Source: Acidobacteriota bacterium (GTDB lineage Bacteria > Acidobacteriota > Terriglobia > Terriglobales > Acidobacteriaceae). From it: a DNA stretch of 64,000 nt. The notes beneath the pieces are model-generated. The model worked only from the letters and a program-made list of their open reading frames with translations. It was not told the DNA's origin and did no database searches. Location of the stretch: assembly GCA_021846985.1 (NCBI GenBank), contig JAJZVX010000010.1, positions 1 to 64,000 on the forward strand, written 5' to 3'. The translations under genes and the position numbers were made by a program. Shown here one piece after another: positions 6,665-16,561 of the stretch (the first letter of the stretch is position 1; each line of letters opens with the position of its first letter).

Positions 6665-9600
6665 ACAAAGGAATGAGTGGGCACGAAATGACACGATCCG
6701 CGAACGGCGCGCCAAACCAGGACAGGGAAACCGCGACCCATGAGACAGGCTCCACGGCGCCGGCGAAGATGACGCTGGCCGAGGTGCGTGAGCAGTTGAA
6801 GGCTGTCAAGGGTAAAAAGTACTGGCGCTCGATCGATGAGCTGGCCAACACGGCGGAGTTTCAGGCGGCCGTGGAGCAGGAATTTCCAGGCGCGGCGCAG
6901 GAGTGGGTCGATCCCGTCTCCCGCCGCGGTTTTCTCAAGCTCATGGGCGCCTCCATGGCCCTGGCGGGTCTGGCGGGCTGCACCAAGCAGCCTGACGAGC
7001 CGATTTATCCCTACGTCAAGGCGCCTGAGGATCTGATTCTCGGCAAGCCCATGTACTTTGCCACGGCCATGCCGTCGGTCACGGGCGCGCTGCCCCTGCT
7101 GGTCAAGAGCGACCAGTTCCGTCCCATCAAGATTGACGGCAATCCCGACCACGCATTCAACCGCGGCGGTTCCGATGTTTATTCACAGGGGGCGCTGCTC
7201 GACCTTTACGATCCGGATCGCTCCAAGCATGTGACCTTTCGCGGCGAGCGGCGCGAGTGGGCCGAGTTTCTGGATGAGTTTCGCGTCAAGGCGGCGTCTA
7301 CCAAGGACGGCACGGGCCTCTATTTTCTGAGCGAGACCGTCACCTCGCCCACGCTGGCCCGCCAGTGGAAGGCTGTGCAGGCAGCCTGGCCCAAGGCTGC
7401 GCTGGTGCAGTACGACCCAGCCATCGCGGGCACGGCGCTGGAGCGCGGTCCGCACGTGCAGTATGACCTGAGCGGGGCCGAGGTTCTCGTCTCGCTTGAC
7501 GCCGATTTTCTTTCCACGGCGGCTTTTCCGGGCTTTCATCGCCTGGTGCGCGACTATGCGGCGTGGCGCAAGGAGCCGGAGAAGGGTCTGAACCGGCTGT
7601 ATGCGGTCGAGTCTATGACCACCACCACGGGCATGAAAGCCGAACATCGTCTTGGCCTGCGGGCCAGCGAGATTCCTGCCTTCGCAGCGGAGCTGGCCCA
7701 GGCCCTTGGCGTAGCCGGCGCGGAGCTGCCCGCCCATGCGTGGACCGATGCCCAGAGGAAATTTCTTGCCGCCCTGGTGAAGGACCTCAAGGCCCATGCG
7801 GGCCGGTGCGTGGTGATCCCCGGGCTGTATCAGGATGCTTCGGTGGCGGAGCTGGCCCTGGCCATCAACAGTGCGCTTGGCAATGTGGGCAAAACGGTCT
7901 TTGTTGGCGCCGAGGCGCTACATCCTCTGCCGTCGGATCAGATGGCCGGCATCCGCTCTCTGGTCGCCGATCTCAACGCCGGCAAGGTGGACTGGCTGGT
8001 GATTCTCAACGCCAATCCCATCTACGCCGCGCCCGCCGATCTTGATTTTGCCGATGCCTTCAACAAGGCCAGCGTGGTGGTCCATCTCGGCTCGCACCTG
8101 GACGAGACCGGGCAGATAGCCCACTGGCACATTCCGGCGGCGCACTTTCTCGAGTCCTGGTCGGACGCGCGCGCTTACGACGGCACGGTCTCCATTGTGC
8201 AGCCGCTGATCGATCCGCTCTACGGCGGCAAGTCCGCGCACAACGTGTTGCAGGCTCTGCTCGACGAGCCGATGCTGAGCGCCTACGATGCGGTCCGTGC
8301 CACCTGGCGAGCGCAGCTTGAAAAGAGCGGCGACTTTGAAGAGGCGTGGCGTTCGGCGCTGCATGCCGGCTGGATCGAGGGCACTGCATTTCCCAAAGAA
8401 ACCGCCGCCGCCAAGGCTGCACCGGTAAAGATCGCCGTTCCCCCGCCGCTTCCTCCGGACTCCATCGAGGTGATCTACCGGCCCGATATGAATGTCTACG
8501 ACGGCCGCTGGTCCAACGTGGGCTGGCTGCAGGAGCTGCCCCGGCCGATCACCAACCTGAGCTGGGACAATGCCGCCATTGTCTCCGGGGCCATGCTCAC
8601 CCGCCTCGGTCTCGACGAACAGGACATCGTTGAGCTGAGCGTGGGCGGCGGCAAGGTGAAGGCGCCGGTGATTGTCGCTCCCGGGCATCCCGATCATGCG
8701 GTTACCGTGCATCTGGGCTACGGACGCGAGTTTGCCGGCCGCGTGGGCTCGGGGGTTGGCTTCAATGCCTACCTGATTCGCAACACCTGGGCGCCGTTCC
8801 AGGCGGCCGGAGGGGTACGCAAGGTGGATGGCCGCTGGGGCCTGGCCATTACCAAGAGTCACTATCAGGATCATCGCGGCTCCTTCTTTGGCCAGCAGGG
8901 CCAGGGCGGCAACTCTCTCGAAGGCAACGAGGCTCTGGGCGAGCGCGCCATCATTCGCTATGCCACGCTGGACGAGTTCAAGGCCAACCCGGAGTTTGCC
9001 CACGAGGGCGAGAGCCGCGAGACGCCGAAGACCGACACCACGCTCTTCCCGCTCTGGCCCTACAAGGAAAACAAGTGGGGCATGTCGATCGACATGAACA
9101 GTTGCGTGGGCTGCAATGCCTGCATCCTGAGCTGCTACGCGGAAAACAATATTCCCGTGGTCGGCAAGCAGCAGGTGCGCATCGGCCGCGACATGCAGTG
9201 GATCCGCATCGATACGTACTACGAAGGCGATTTGGCCGCGCCGCGCGCGCACTTCCAGCCCATGCCGTGTCAGCAGTGCGAGAACGCTCCCTGCGAGCAG
9301 GTCTGTCCTGTGGGCGCTACGGTGCACACGCCCGAAGGCCTGAACGTGATGGTCTACAACCGCTGCGTGGGCACCCGCTACTGCTCCAACAACTGTCCTT
9401 ACAAGGTGCGCCGCTTCAATTTTCTGCTCTACTCCGACTACGAAACCGAGAGCCTCAAGTTGATGCGCAATCCCGACGTGACGGTGCGTTCCCGCGGCGT
9501 GATGGAGAAATGCAGCTACTGCGTGCAGCGCATCACGGCCGCCAAGATCGAGGCGGACAAGGAAAATCGTCCCATTCGCGACGGCGAGATTGTGACCGCC

Positions 9601-9810
9601 TGCCAGCAGGCGTGCCCGGCCTCGGCCATCACCTTCGGCAACCTCAACGACAAGGACAGCCGCGCCGCCAAGCTGCGCGCCAACCCGAGAACCTATCAGG
9701 TGCTAGCCGACCAGAACACGCGCCCCCGCACGACTTATCTGGCCGAGGTCTTGAATCCCAATCCCGAACTTGAAGAAGCGCCGGTGGAGCACGCGCCGGC
9801 AAAGGACTAG
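6661..9810 (+). CDS. actB: Alternative complex III molybdopterin-oxidoreductase-like iron-sulfur subunit ActB
   Basis: A 1,049-residue fusion of a molybdopterin-oxidoreductase-like domain (about residues 100-740) and an NrfC-type ferredoxin domain. The ferredoxin part has the cysteine groups CVGCNACILSC (815-825), CQQCENAPCEQVCP, CVGTRYCSNNCP and CSYC/CQQACP, expected to bind three [4Fe-4S] clusters and one [3Fe-4S] cluster. In studied homologues the molybdopterin site is empty. The Tat signal (SRRGFLK, about residues 87-93, then a hydrophobic run) lies behind ~85 residues containing KYWRSIDEL, as in the extended Tat signal typical of ActB. ATG 6661 overlaps the actA stop; ATG 6673 is an alternative. 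Confidence 0.95.
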   Translation: MNKGMSGHEMTRSANGAPNQDRETATHETGSTAPAKMTLAEVREQLKAVKGKKYWRSIDELANTAEFQAAVEQEFPGAAQEWVDPVSRRGFLKLMGASMALAGLAGCTKQPDEPIYPYVKAPEDLILGKPMYFATAMPSVTGALPLLVKSDQFRPIKIDGNPDHAFNRGGSDVYSQGALLDLYDPDRSKHVTFRGERREWAEFLDEFRVKAASTKDGTGLYFLSETVTSPTLARQWKAVQAAWPKAALVQYDPAIAGTALERGPHVQYDLSGAEVLVSLDADFLSTAAFPGFHRLVRDYAAWRKEPEKGLNRLYAVESMTTTTGMKAEHRLGLRASEIPAFAAELAQALGVAGAELPAHAWTDAQRKFLAALVKDLKAHAGRCVVIPGLYQDASVAELALAINSALGNVGKTVFVGAEALHPLPSDQMAGIRSLVADLNAGKVDWLVILNANPIYAAPADLDFADAFNKASVVVHLGSHLDETGQIAHWHIPAAHFLESWSDARAYDGTVSIVQPLIDPLYGGKSAHNVLQALLDEPMLSAYDAVRATWRAQLEKSGDFEEAWRSALHAGWIEGTAFPKETAAAKAAPVKIAVPPPLPPDSIEVIYRPDMNVYDGRWSNVGWLQELPRPITNLSWDNAAIVSGAMLTRLGLDEQDIVELSVGGGKVKAPVIVAPGHPDHAVTVHLGYGREFAGRVGSGVGFNAYLIRNTWAPFQAAGGVRKVDGRWGLAITKSHYQDHRGSFFGQQGQGGNSLEGNEALGERAIIRYATLDEFKANPEFAHEGESRETPKTDTTLFPLWPYKENKWGMSIDMNSCVGCNACILSCYAENNIPVVGKQQVRIGRDMQWIRIDTYYEGDLAAPRAHFQPMPCQQCENAPCEQVCPVGATVHTPEGLNVMVYNRCVGTRYCSNNCPYKVRRFNFLLYSDYETESLKLMRNPDVTVRSRGVMEKCSYCVQRITAAKIEADKENRPIRDGEIVTACQQACPASAITFGNLNDKDSRAAKLRANPRTYQVLADQNTRPRTTYLAEVLNPNPELEEAPVEHAPAKD

Positions 9811-9818
9811 AGCTCAAG

Positions 9819-11237
9819 ATGGCAACCAGAGAAGTGAACCCGCACCAACCGGGGATCGACCCCGCGACAGGGGAGTACCGGGTCATCGCGCCGGGCCAAA
9901 CCTTCCGGTCGGTGACCGAAAAGATTACCCGCATAGTCCTTACTCCGTATACGCCGCTGGGCTGGTTTATGTTGATCGCGGTGGCGGGCGCCGGGGCTAC
10001 CATGCTGCTGGTGGCCGTCACCTGGCTTGTGCTGAAAGGCGTGGGCATCTGGGCGATTACGCAACCGGTGGCCTGGGGCTTTGCCATTATCAATTTTGTG
10101 TGGTGGATCGGCATCGGTCATGCGGGCACGCTGATCTCCGCCATTCTGCTCCTCTTCAAGCAAAGCTGGCGCAACTCCATCAACCGCTTTGCCGAGGCCA
10201 TGACCATCTTCGCGGTGATCTGCGCAGGCATGTTCCCGCTGATTCACGTGGGGCGTCCCTGGCTGGGGTACTGGCTTCTGCCGCTGCCCTTCACCATGCA
10301 GGTGTGGCCGCAGTTTCGCTCTCCGCTGATGTGGGACACCTTTGCGGTGTCGACGTATGCGACCATCTCGGTGGTGTTCTGGTACCTGGGCATGATTCCG
10401 GATTTTGGGACGATGCGCGACCAGGCGCGTTCGAAGGCGGCGCAATATTTCTATGGACTGCTCTCGGTGGGCTGGCGGGGATCGGTGCGCCACTGGGCGC
10501 GGTATGAGACAGCCTCTCTGCTGCTGGCCGGTCTGGCCACTCCGCTGGTGCTCTCCGTGCACACGGTCATCAGCTTCGACTTTGCCGTGGCCATTCTGCC
10601 CGGCTGGCACACCACCATCTTTCCGCCGTACTTTGTCGCCGGCGCCATCTACTCCGGTTTTGCCATGGTGCTCACGCTGGCCATTCCGCTGCGCAAGTTC
10701 TACCACCTCGAAGGCCTGGTGACCGAGCGCCACATCGACAACTGCGGCAAGGTGATGCTCGCCACCGGCTTCATTGTTGCCTACGGCTACGGCATGGAAG
10801 CCTTCATGGCCTGGTACTCGGCCAGCCACTGGGAGTCCTTCACCTTCTGGAACCGCGCCTTCGGGCCGATGGGCTGGTCTTACTGGGTGCTGATCACCTG
10901 CAACCTGGCGATTCCGCTGACCACGCTCTGGTCGCGGCGCCTGCGCCGCTCGATGCTCTTCATGTTTGTTCTCTCCCTTGTCGTCAACGTCGGCATGTGG
11001 TTCGAACGCTTCGTCATCGTGGTCACCAGCCTCACGCGCGACTTTCTGCCCTCATCCTGGGGCACGTACCGCGCCACCAAGTGGGACTACATGACCTACT
11101 TCGGCACCATCGGCCTGTTTGTCTTCCTCTTCCTGTTGTTTGTCCGCTTCCTGCCCATGATTCCCATGTCTGAAATCCGCACCATGCTGCCCGGCGCCAA
11201 GATCAAGCCCAAAGTGGCAGCGGAGGCTGGTGACTGA
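9819..11237 (+). CDS. actC: Alternative complex III quinol-binding NrfD-like subunit ActC
   Basis: A 472-residue polytopic membrane protein of the NrfD/PsrC family with about ten helices, including FAIINFVWWIGIGHAGTLIS (the conserved helix with His near the periplasmic side), GMFPLIHVGRPW and a C-terminal FVFLFLLFVRFLP. ActC holds the quinol site of alternative complex III and pairs with the iron-sulfur subunit ActB. Start ATG 9819 lies 8 bases after actB, and the gene overlaps actD by one base (TGATG), which implies coupled translation. Confidence 0.94.
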   Translation: MATREVNPHQPGIDPATGEYRVIAPGQTFRSVTEKITRIVLTPYTPLGWFMLIAVAGAGATMLLVAVTWLVLKGVGIWAITQPVAWGFAIINFVWWIGIGHAGTLISAILLLFKQSWRNSINRFAEAMTIFAVICAGMFPLIHVGRPWLGYWLLPLPFTMQVWPQFRSPLMWDTFAVSTYATISVVFWYLGMIPDFGTMRDQARSKAAQYFYGLLSVGWRGSVRHWARYETASLLLAGLATPLVLSVHTVISFDFAVAILPGWHTTIFPPYFVAGAIYSGFAMVLTLAIPLRKFYHLEGLVTERHIDNCGKVMLATGFIVAYGYGMEAFMAWYSASHWESFTFWNRAFGPMGWSYWVLITCNLAIPLTTLWSRRLRRSMLFMFVLSLVVNVGMWFERFVIVVTSLTRDFLPSSWGTYRATKWDYMTYFGTIGLFVFLFLLFVRFLPMIPMSEIRTMLPGAKIKPKVAAEAGD

Positions 11238-11779
11238 TGCCGCCAAGAGAAGGAACCTACGGCCTGCTGGCCGAATTCGATACCCCGGGCGATCTGATCC
11301 GCGCCGCCCGCCAGGCCCGCCAGGATGGCTGGCGCCGCCTGGATTGCTACACGCCCTATCCGGTCGAGGAAGCGGCCGAGGCCATTGGCTTCCACCGCAA
11401 CAAGGTGCCGCTGCTCACGCTGATGGGTGGCCTGCTCGGCCTTGGCGCCATGTTTTTGCTGGAGACGTGGATCTCGGTCTGGGCCTTTCCGCTGAATATT
11501 GCCGGGCGTCCCACTTACTCATGGCCGGCCTTCGTGGTGCCCGCATACGAATGGACGATTCTGTGGGCCGGTCTTTCGGCGGCGTTCGGCATGCTTGCCC
11601 TCAACGGTCTGCCCTCGCTCTATCATCCCGTCTTCAACGCGCCCAACTTCCGCAATGGCGCCACCACCGACAAGTTCTTTCTGTGCCTCGAAGCTCTCGA
11701 TCCCAAGTTCGATCCGGCTTCCACGCGCTCTTATCTGGAAACTTTCGCCCCTGTCTCCGTTGTGGAGGTGGAGTACTGA
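11237..11779 (+). CDS. actD: Alternative complex III membrane subunit ActD (DUF3341)
   Basis: A 180-residue protein starting MPPREGTYGLLAEF with the family pattern DLIRAARQARQDGWRRLDCYTPYPVE (about residues 18-43). Two transmembrane helices follow (LLTLMGGLLGLGAMFLLE and a second around WTILWAGLSAAFGMLAL), then a C-terminal YHPVFNAPNFRNGATTDKFF block. This matches the DUF3341/ActD subunit, which packs against ActC and ActF. Both ends overlap the neighbouring genes by one base (TGATG). Confidence 0.93.
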   Translation: MPPREGTYGLLAEFDTPGDLIRAARQARQDGWRRLDCYTPYPVEEAAEAIGFHRNKVPLLTLMGGLLGLGAMFLLETWISVWAFPLNIAGRPTYSWPAFVVPAYEWTILWAGLSAAFGMLALNGLPSLYHPVFNAPNFRNGATTDKFFLCLEALDPKFDPASTRSYLETFAPVSVVEVEY

Positions 11780-12558
11780 TGAAACTAATCCGCCTCTATC
11801 GCTGGAAAAGCAGACTGGTGCTGGCCGCCGCGCCGGTTCTTCTGCTATGCGCCGGCTGCCGCCAGGACATGCAGAACCAGCCCAAGATCATTCCCCAGCG
11901 CGGCTCCGATTTCTTTGCCGACCACCGCGGCGCGCGCCCGCAGGTGATGGACACCGTGGCCCGCGGCCAACTGCACGCGGACAGCTACTTTTACACCGGC
12001 GTGGTTCCGGGCCCCAACGGCGCACGCGAAGAGAAGGACGAGATGCCCTTCCCGGTGACCATGGAAGTGCTCAAGCGCGGACAGGAGCGCTTCAATATTT
12101 ACTGCACGCCCTGCCACTCGCGCGTGGGCAACGGACTGGGCGAGATCGTCATGCGCGGTTACAAGCCGGCCGCCAACTTTCACGACCAGGTGCGGCGAGC
12201 GCAGCCGCTCTCGCACTACTTTTTCGTGATGACGCATGGCTATGGGGCCATGCCCGACTACTCCGCGCAGGTGACGCCGGTGGACCGCTGGTGCATCGCG
12301 GCTTATATGCGCGCTTTGCAGCTCAGCCAGGCCGCCTCCCTTGAGGACGTGCCGGCCGGGATGCCGGTGCGTCATCTGAAAGAGATTGCCGCAGAAGAGG
12401 GCCACCCGGAGTGGGCGCGGCCCTGGACTCTGCCTGCCACCGCCGTGCAGGCTTATCCGCACACCAACGAGGGAACTCCCGCCATGGCTCCGGGCAATCC
12501 TGCCGATCCCGCCATCCGGATTCCCCCCGGCAAACCGGCCGTCGCGGCCCAAAAGTAA
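11779..12558 (+). CDS. actE: Alternative complex III monoheme cytochrome c lipoprotein ActE
   Basis: A 259-residue periplasmic cytochrome. The signal sequence ends in CAGC, placing a lipid-modified cysteine at residue 27. The heme site CTPCH is at 109-113 behind RGQERFNIY, and PDYSAQVTPVDRWCIAAYMRALQ (about residues 162-184) carries the usual C-terminal helix of the class I fold; HGYGAMPDY provides a possible Met ligand. The C-terminal tail is Pro/Ala-rich. The frame is open further upstream, but ATG 11779, overlapping the actD stop, is the only start giving a signal peptide. It follows actD as in other act loci. Confidence 0.94.
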   Translation: MKLIRLYRWKSRLVLAAAPVLLLCAGCRQDMQNQPKIIPQRGSDFFADHRGARPQVMDTVARGQLHADSYFYTGVVPGPNGAREEKDEMPFPVTMEVLKRGQERFNIYCTPCHSRVGNGLGEIVMRGYKPAANFHDQVRRAQPLSHYFFVMTHGYGAMPDYSAQVTPVDRWCIAAYMRALQLSQAASLEDVPAGMPVRHLKEIAAEEGHPEWARPWTLPATAVQAYPHTNEGTPAMAPGNPADPAIRIPPGKPAVAAQK

Positions 12559-12569
12559 GGAACCAGTTC

Positions 12570-13844
12570 ATGGCTCACGACTCGCACGCCAAAACGCTTC
12601 CCGCCGATCTGGCCGCGCCGTCTTTTGTCGGCGCCTGGCAGGGGCGCGCCCTCATGGCGGGAGCGGTCTTCTCGGTTATTGCTGCCGTTCTGGCTGTAGC
12701 CGAGGGCTCTCTCGAACATCTGCTGCGCGCCTGGCTGCTCGGCCTTATGATGGCCTTCGGCTTCGCCATCGGCGGCCTCGCCCTGCTCATGCTGCAGTAC
12801 TGCACCGGCGGCAAGTGGGGACTGCTCCTTCGCCGTCCTCTGGAGGCCATGAGCCGCACCCTGCCGCTGGTCTTCGTCTACTGGCTGGTGGTTGCCCTCT
12901 TCATGAAGAGACTTTACCTTTGGGCGCAGATCGGCGACGTTTCCGCGGCCCTCAAGGCCGGCCTTATCGACGAAATCCAGGCCCACTGCATCGCCTACAA
13001 GCGCCCCATGCTCAACCCGGCCGCGTTTGTGGGGGTCAGCCTGCTCTGCTTCGCCATCTGGTGGTACTACACATGGCGTCTCAACCGCCTGGGCGCTCTG
13101 CGCGACACCCAGTCCGCCGACAGCACGCCCTTCTGGATCAAGAAGCTTGAGAATATCTCCGGCCCCGGCATCATCATCTATGCCCTTACCATGACGGCGG
13201 CTGTCATTTATTGGGTCATGTCGCTCGATCCCACCTGGTACTCCAGCGTCTACGGGCTTCTCTTCCTGGTGAGCCAAGCCTACGCCGCGCTGGCGTTTGC
13301 CGTCATCGCCGTGGTTTCGCTGGCCAAGGCCGATCCCATTAAAACCGTCCTGCGCCAAACCGAGCAGCACGACCTGGGCAAGTTTCTCTTTGCCTTCGTG
13401 ATGCTCAACATTTATCTCGCCTTTGGCCAGTTCCTCATCATCTGGTCCGGCAACCTGCCCGAGGAGATCAACTGGTACCTTGACCGCATCCGCGGCGGCT
13501 GGGGCGTGGTCATCACTCTCGACTTCATCTTTCACTGGCTTATTCCTTTCACGCTGCTGCTCTCGCGCGACCTGAAGCGCAACCGCAAGCGCCTGGTGCG
13601 CGTTTGCCAGTGGATGATCTTTGCCCGCTTCGTGGATCTTTTCTGGCTCATCGAGCCCAACTTCAAAGACGCCGCGCGCAATCTCCACTTCAGTTGGGGA
13701 ATCCTCGAGTACGCCGCGGTCCCGGCAGCCATGACGGCTTTCTGGGTCGCCTACTTCTGCATGCAACTCAAAACGCGGCCGCTGGTGCAAACCAACGATC
13801 CGCACGTCGCCGAGATTCTGGAGCCCGAACATGCCCACGCCTGA
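12570..13844 (+). CDS. actF: Alternative complex III integral membrane subunit ActF (NrfD-like)
   Basis: A 424-residue polytopic protein, the second NrfD-like subunit, with about ten hydrophobic helices. These include FAIGGLALLMLQYCTGGKWG, FVYWLVVALFMKR, ALTMTAAVIYWVMSLDPTWYSSVYGLLF and FVMLNIYLAFGQFLIIWSGNLPEEINWY; the last two are hallmarks of ActF. It is thought to form a second quinone- or proton-related half of the membrane module. ATG 12570 lies 12 bases after actE with AAGGA upstream. It overlaps the next gene by 14 bases. Confidence 0.94.
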   Translation: MAHDSHAKTLPADLAAPSFVGAWQGRALMAGAVFSVIAAVLAVAEGSLEHLLRAWLLGLMMAFGFAIGGLALLMLQYCTGGKWGLLLRRPLEAMSRTLPLVFVYWLVVALFMKRLYLWAQIGDVSAALKAGLIDEIQAHCIAYKRPMLNPAAFVGVSLLCFAIWWYYTWRLNRLGALRDTQSADSTPFWIKKLENISGPGIIIYALTMTAAVIYWVMSLDPTWYSSVYGLLFLVSQAYAALAFAVIAVVSLAKADPIKTVLRQTEQHDLGKFLFAFVMLNIYLAFGQFLIIWSGNLPEEINWYLDRIRGGWGVVITLDFIFHWLIPFTLLLSRDLKRNRKRLVRVCQWMIFARFVDLFWLIEPNFKDAARNLHFSWGILEYAAVPAAMTAFWVAYFCMQLKTRPLVQTNDPHVAEILEPEHAHA

Positions 13845-14445
13845 CGAACACAACCACGCGGGCCGCCGGCCCGAAGAGATCGACGCCTCGCTCGGTTACG
13901 AGCCCACCGACGTGCGCGTCTCCGGCGTTGTTGTCTTCCTCACCGCCATGCTGATCTTTGTGGCTGTAACCGGCGCGCTTGCCTACGGCATCGGCAAAGC
14001 CATCGACGCTCACATGGCCCGCGAAGACGGCAAGCCCAGCCACTGGTCAAAGACTGTCAATCTCCGTTCTCTGGGCAACATGCCCAACAGCCCGGCGCTG
14101 CAGAACAAGATGGCCCAATTGATCCAGCAGTTTCCCACCCCGCGGCTGGCCGCCGACAACGGCGACCAGGACGTGGCCGACCTGCACGCCCGCGAGGATC
14201 TTCTGCTCAACCACTACACCTGGGTTGGCCAGGCCCAGGGCAAGGTGCGCATTCCCATTCAGCGCGCCATGGAGTTGATTGCCAAACAGGGACTGCCCGT
14301 GGCGCCGGCCGCTCCGCAGGCTCCGCTGCTCTTTGGCGACGCGCGGCCCGTCGTGACCGCCCCGCTCACCAACGGCTTTGCCCGCACGGGCTACGAACAG
14401 GAACAGGCCGAAGCGCAGAGGATCGAGGCCGCGCGCGGCCAATAG
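13831..14445 (+). CDS. Single-helix membrane protein of the act-cox cluster
   Basis: A 204-residue protein with one transmembrane helix (VVVFLTAMLIFVAVTGALAYG, about residues 33-53) and a periplasmic part. The latter contains DLHAREDLLLNHYTWVGQAQGKVRIPIQRAMELIAKQGLP, a segment I recognise from proteins encoded next to SCO and oxidase genes in acidobacteria and related phyla. It starts inside actF (overlap 13831-13844) and is followed by the SCO gene, so it is part of the same unit. It may be an accessory subunit of the complex or an oxidase assembly protein; its precise function is unknown. Confidence 0.75.
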   Translation: MPTPDEHNHAGRRPEEIDASLGYEPTDVRVSGVVVFLTAMLIFVAVTGALAYGIGKAIDAHMAREDGKPSHWSKTVNLRSLGNMPNSPALQNKMAQLIQQFPTPRLAADNGDQDVADLHAREDLLLNHYTWVGQAQGKVRIPIQRAMELIAKQGLPVAPAAPQAPLLFGDARPVVTAPLTNGFARTGYEQEQAEAQRIEAARGQ

Positions 14446-14524
14446 CGCACATCATCGGCGCCGGCCGGGACATGGCCAGCGTCCAGACAGCAGCAAAGCA
14501 ACAAGCAAGAAAGAAGAAGGAACT

Positions 14525-15469
14525 ATGCAAAGCAAAGACACAATTCGGAGAAAGTGGCGCCGAGCGGGATGCGCCGCCGCGCTGGTTCTGGGCCTCTCCG
14601 TTGCGCCGCTCGCCGCGCAGGTGTCCACCTACGGCGCCAAAGGGCTGCCGGCCATGAACACCCGGCTCGGGCCCACCAACAACATGCCGGGCTTTCTCGG
14701 CAAAGTCGGCATCGAGCAGCACTTGAACCAGCCGCTTCCGCTCAACCTCACCTTTACCGACGATGCCGGCCATGAGGTGCCGCTGAGCCGCTACTTCGGC
14801 AAGGTACCGGCCATTCTGGCGCTGGTTTACTACCGCTGCCCCATGCTTTGCTCGGAGGAGCTAGACGGGCTCACCAGCGCGCTCAAGATGGTCAGCTTCC
14901 GCCCCGGCAAGGACTTCAACATCCTTGTGGTGAGCATCGATCCGTCCGAGGGGACCGACCTGGCCGCGGCCAAAAAGAAGTACTATCTCCGGCTGTACGG
15001 CCATCCTGAAACCGCCAATGGCTGGCACTTCATGACCGGCACGCAGGCCAACATCGACGCGCTCACCAGCGCTGTGGGCTTTCGCTATGTGAGAATTCCG
15101 GGCCCCGATGGCAAGCTGACGCAGTTTGCCCACGCCAGCGCCATTCAGATTGTTACCCCCGAGGGGAAGCTGGCCCAGTATTACATGGGCGTCGTCTACT
15201 CGCCCAAGGACATGCTGCTGGGCCTGGACGAGGCCTCCAGCAACCGCATCGGCTCGCCGGTGGACAACATTCTCACCTATTGCTACCACTACAATCCCCA
15301 AACCAATACCCACGATCTCATCATCGCGCGCATCGTGCAGCTCGGCGGACTGATCACCTTCCTGTCGCTGGGCGGCTTCATGCTGGTGATGTTCCGCCGC
15401 GATTTCCGGCAAGAGAAGCAGCCGGAAGCCGGGTTAACCGCGGATGCAGGCACAAAGGTGAACGGATAA
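14525..15469 (+). CDS. SCO1/SenC-family copper chaperone
   Basis: A 314-residue protein with an N-terminal signal region (GCAAALVLGLSVAPLAAQ), a thioredoxin-fold SCO domain and an unusual C-terminal transmembrane helix (LGGLITFLSLGGFMLVMF). The copper ligands are visible: CPMLC (Cys105 and Cys109, CXXXC) and His203 in QFAHAS. SCO proteins deliver copper to the CuA site of oxidase subunit II, which is encoded 3 bases downstream. ATG 14525 is chosen because AGAAGGA lies just upstream and the signal sequence follows directly; the frame is open further upstream. Confidence 0.9.
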   Translation: MQSKDTIRRKWRRAGCAAALVLGLSVAPLAAQVSTYGAKGLPAMNTRLGPTNNMPGFLGKVGIEQHLNQPLPLNLTFTDDAGHEVPLSRYFGKVPAILALVYYRCPMLCSEELDGLTSALKMVSFRPGKDFNILVVSIDPSEGTDLAAAKKKYYLRLYGHPETANGWHFMTGTQANIDALTSAVGFRYVRIPGPDGKLTQFAHASAIQIVTPEGKLAQYYMGVVYSPKDMLLGLDEASSNRIGSPVDNILTYCYHYNPQTNTHDLIIARIVQLGGLITFLSLGGFMLVMFRRDFRQEKQPEAGLTADAGTKVNG

Positions 15470-15472
15470 CGC

Positions 15473-16561
15473 ATGTCGCATATCAGTCCAGTACTTTGGC
15501 AATATCTCGTCAAGTGGCTGACGAACTTCGCGCTCTTCCCGCCGGAGGCGTCGAAGATCGCGCCGCAGATGGACGCGCTGTTCTTCTTCATGGTGTTGGT
15601 GAGCCTGGTGGGCCTGACCATCGTGGTTCTGCTCATCACCGCCTTCTCCATTCTGTATCGCAAGGAGCGCCACCCGGTGGCCGAGCAGATTGAGGGCTCC
15701 ACGCTGCTGGAAGCCACGTGGACCATCATCCCGCTGGGCCTGTTCCTCATCATGTTTGTGTGGGGAGCCCTGATCTACTTCCGCGTTTACACGCCTCCCG
15801 CCAACGCCATGAATGTCTACGTGGTTGGCAAGCAGTGGATGTGGAAGGTGGAGCATGCCGGCGGGCAGCACGAGATCAACGCCCTGCACATTCCCGCGGG
15901 ACGGCCCATCCAGCTTACCCTCATCTCGCAGGACGTGTTTCACAGCTTTTCGATACCCGCCTTCCGCGTGAAGCGCGAGGCTATCCCCGGCCGTTACACC
16001 ACTGTATGGTTCGAGGCCACCCAGCCCGGCACCTATCACTTCTTCTGTACGCAGTACTGCGGCACCGAGCACTCGCACATGACCGGCGATGTGGTGGTGA
16101 TGACTCCGGACGGCTACAAGAAGTGGCTGGCCGAGTCCACCAGCGGCATGAGCCTGGCGCAGAACGGCGAGCGGCTCTTTGCCAGCCTCAGTTGCACGGC
16201 CTGCCACAACGACCGCGCCGATGCGCGCGGCCCCTCGCTGGTCAACGTTTACGGCTCCAGGCTGCCGCTGCCCAACGGCGGCACGGTGGTTGCCGACGAC
16301 GCCTTTCTGCGCGAGGCCATCCTCGATCCCTCGCAGCATCTCACCCAGGGCTTCGCTCCCATCATGCCCACCTACCAGGGCCAGATCAGCGAAGATGGCG
16401 TGATCTCCCTGGTCGAGTTCATCAAGGGTCTCCACTCCGGCTACCGCCTCCAGCAGACTCTGACCACGACCACGCTGCTGCCTGAAAGCGAAGGCAAAGC
16501 GGTCCCGGTCCGCCAGGCGCCCCCGCAATCGCATCTCGCAAAAGGATGGGTGAAGCCATGA
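15473..16561 (+). CDS. ctaC: Cytochrome c oxidase subunit II with fused cytochrome c (caa3 type)
   Basis: A 362-residue protein with two N-terminal transmembrane helices, a cupredoxin domain and a C-terminal cytochrome c. CuA ligands are H157 (DVFHSFS), C192, C196, H200 and M203 in [12 protein letters not shown]. The heme c site is CTACH (241-245), with a MPTYQGQIS methionine as likely sixth ligand. The fusion defines the caa3 type. The last bases overlap the start of ctaD. In organisms with alternative complex III the fused cytochrome can receive electrons directly from that complex. Confidence 0.96.
   Translation: MSHISPVLWQYLVKWLTNFALFPPEASKIAPQMDALFFFMVLVSLVGLTIVVLLITAFSILYRKERHPVAEQIEGSTLLEATWTIIPLGLFLIMFVWGALIYFRVYTPPANAMNVYVVGKQWMWKVEHAGGQHEINALHIPAGRPIQLTLISQDVFHSFSIPAFRVKREAIPGRYTTVWFEATQPGTYHFFCTQYCGTEHSHMTGDVVVMTPDGYKKWLAESTSGMSLAQNGERLFASLSCTACHNDRADARGPSLVNVYGSRLPLPNGGTVVADDAFLREAILDPSQHLTQGFAPIMPTYQGQISEDGVISLVEFIKGLHSGYRLQQTLTTTTLLPESEGKAVPVRQAPPQSHLAKGWVKP

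Noticed and set aside
11230-11778. Upstream extension of the actE frame
   Set aside because: It overlaps actD fully; starting at ATG 11779 gives a signal peptide and a normal ActE length.
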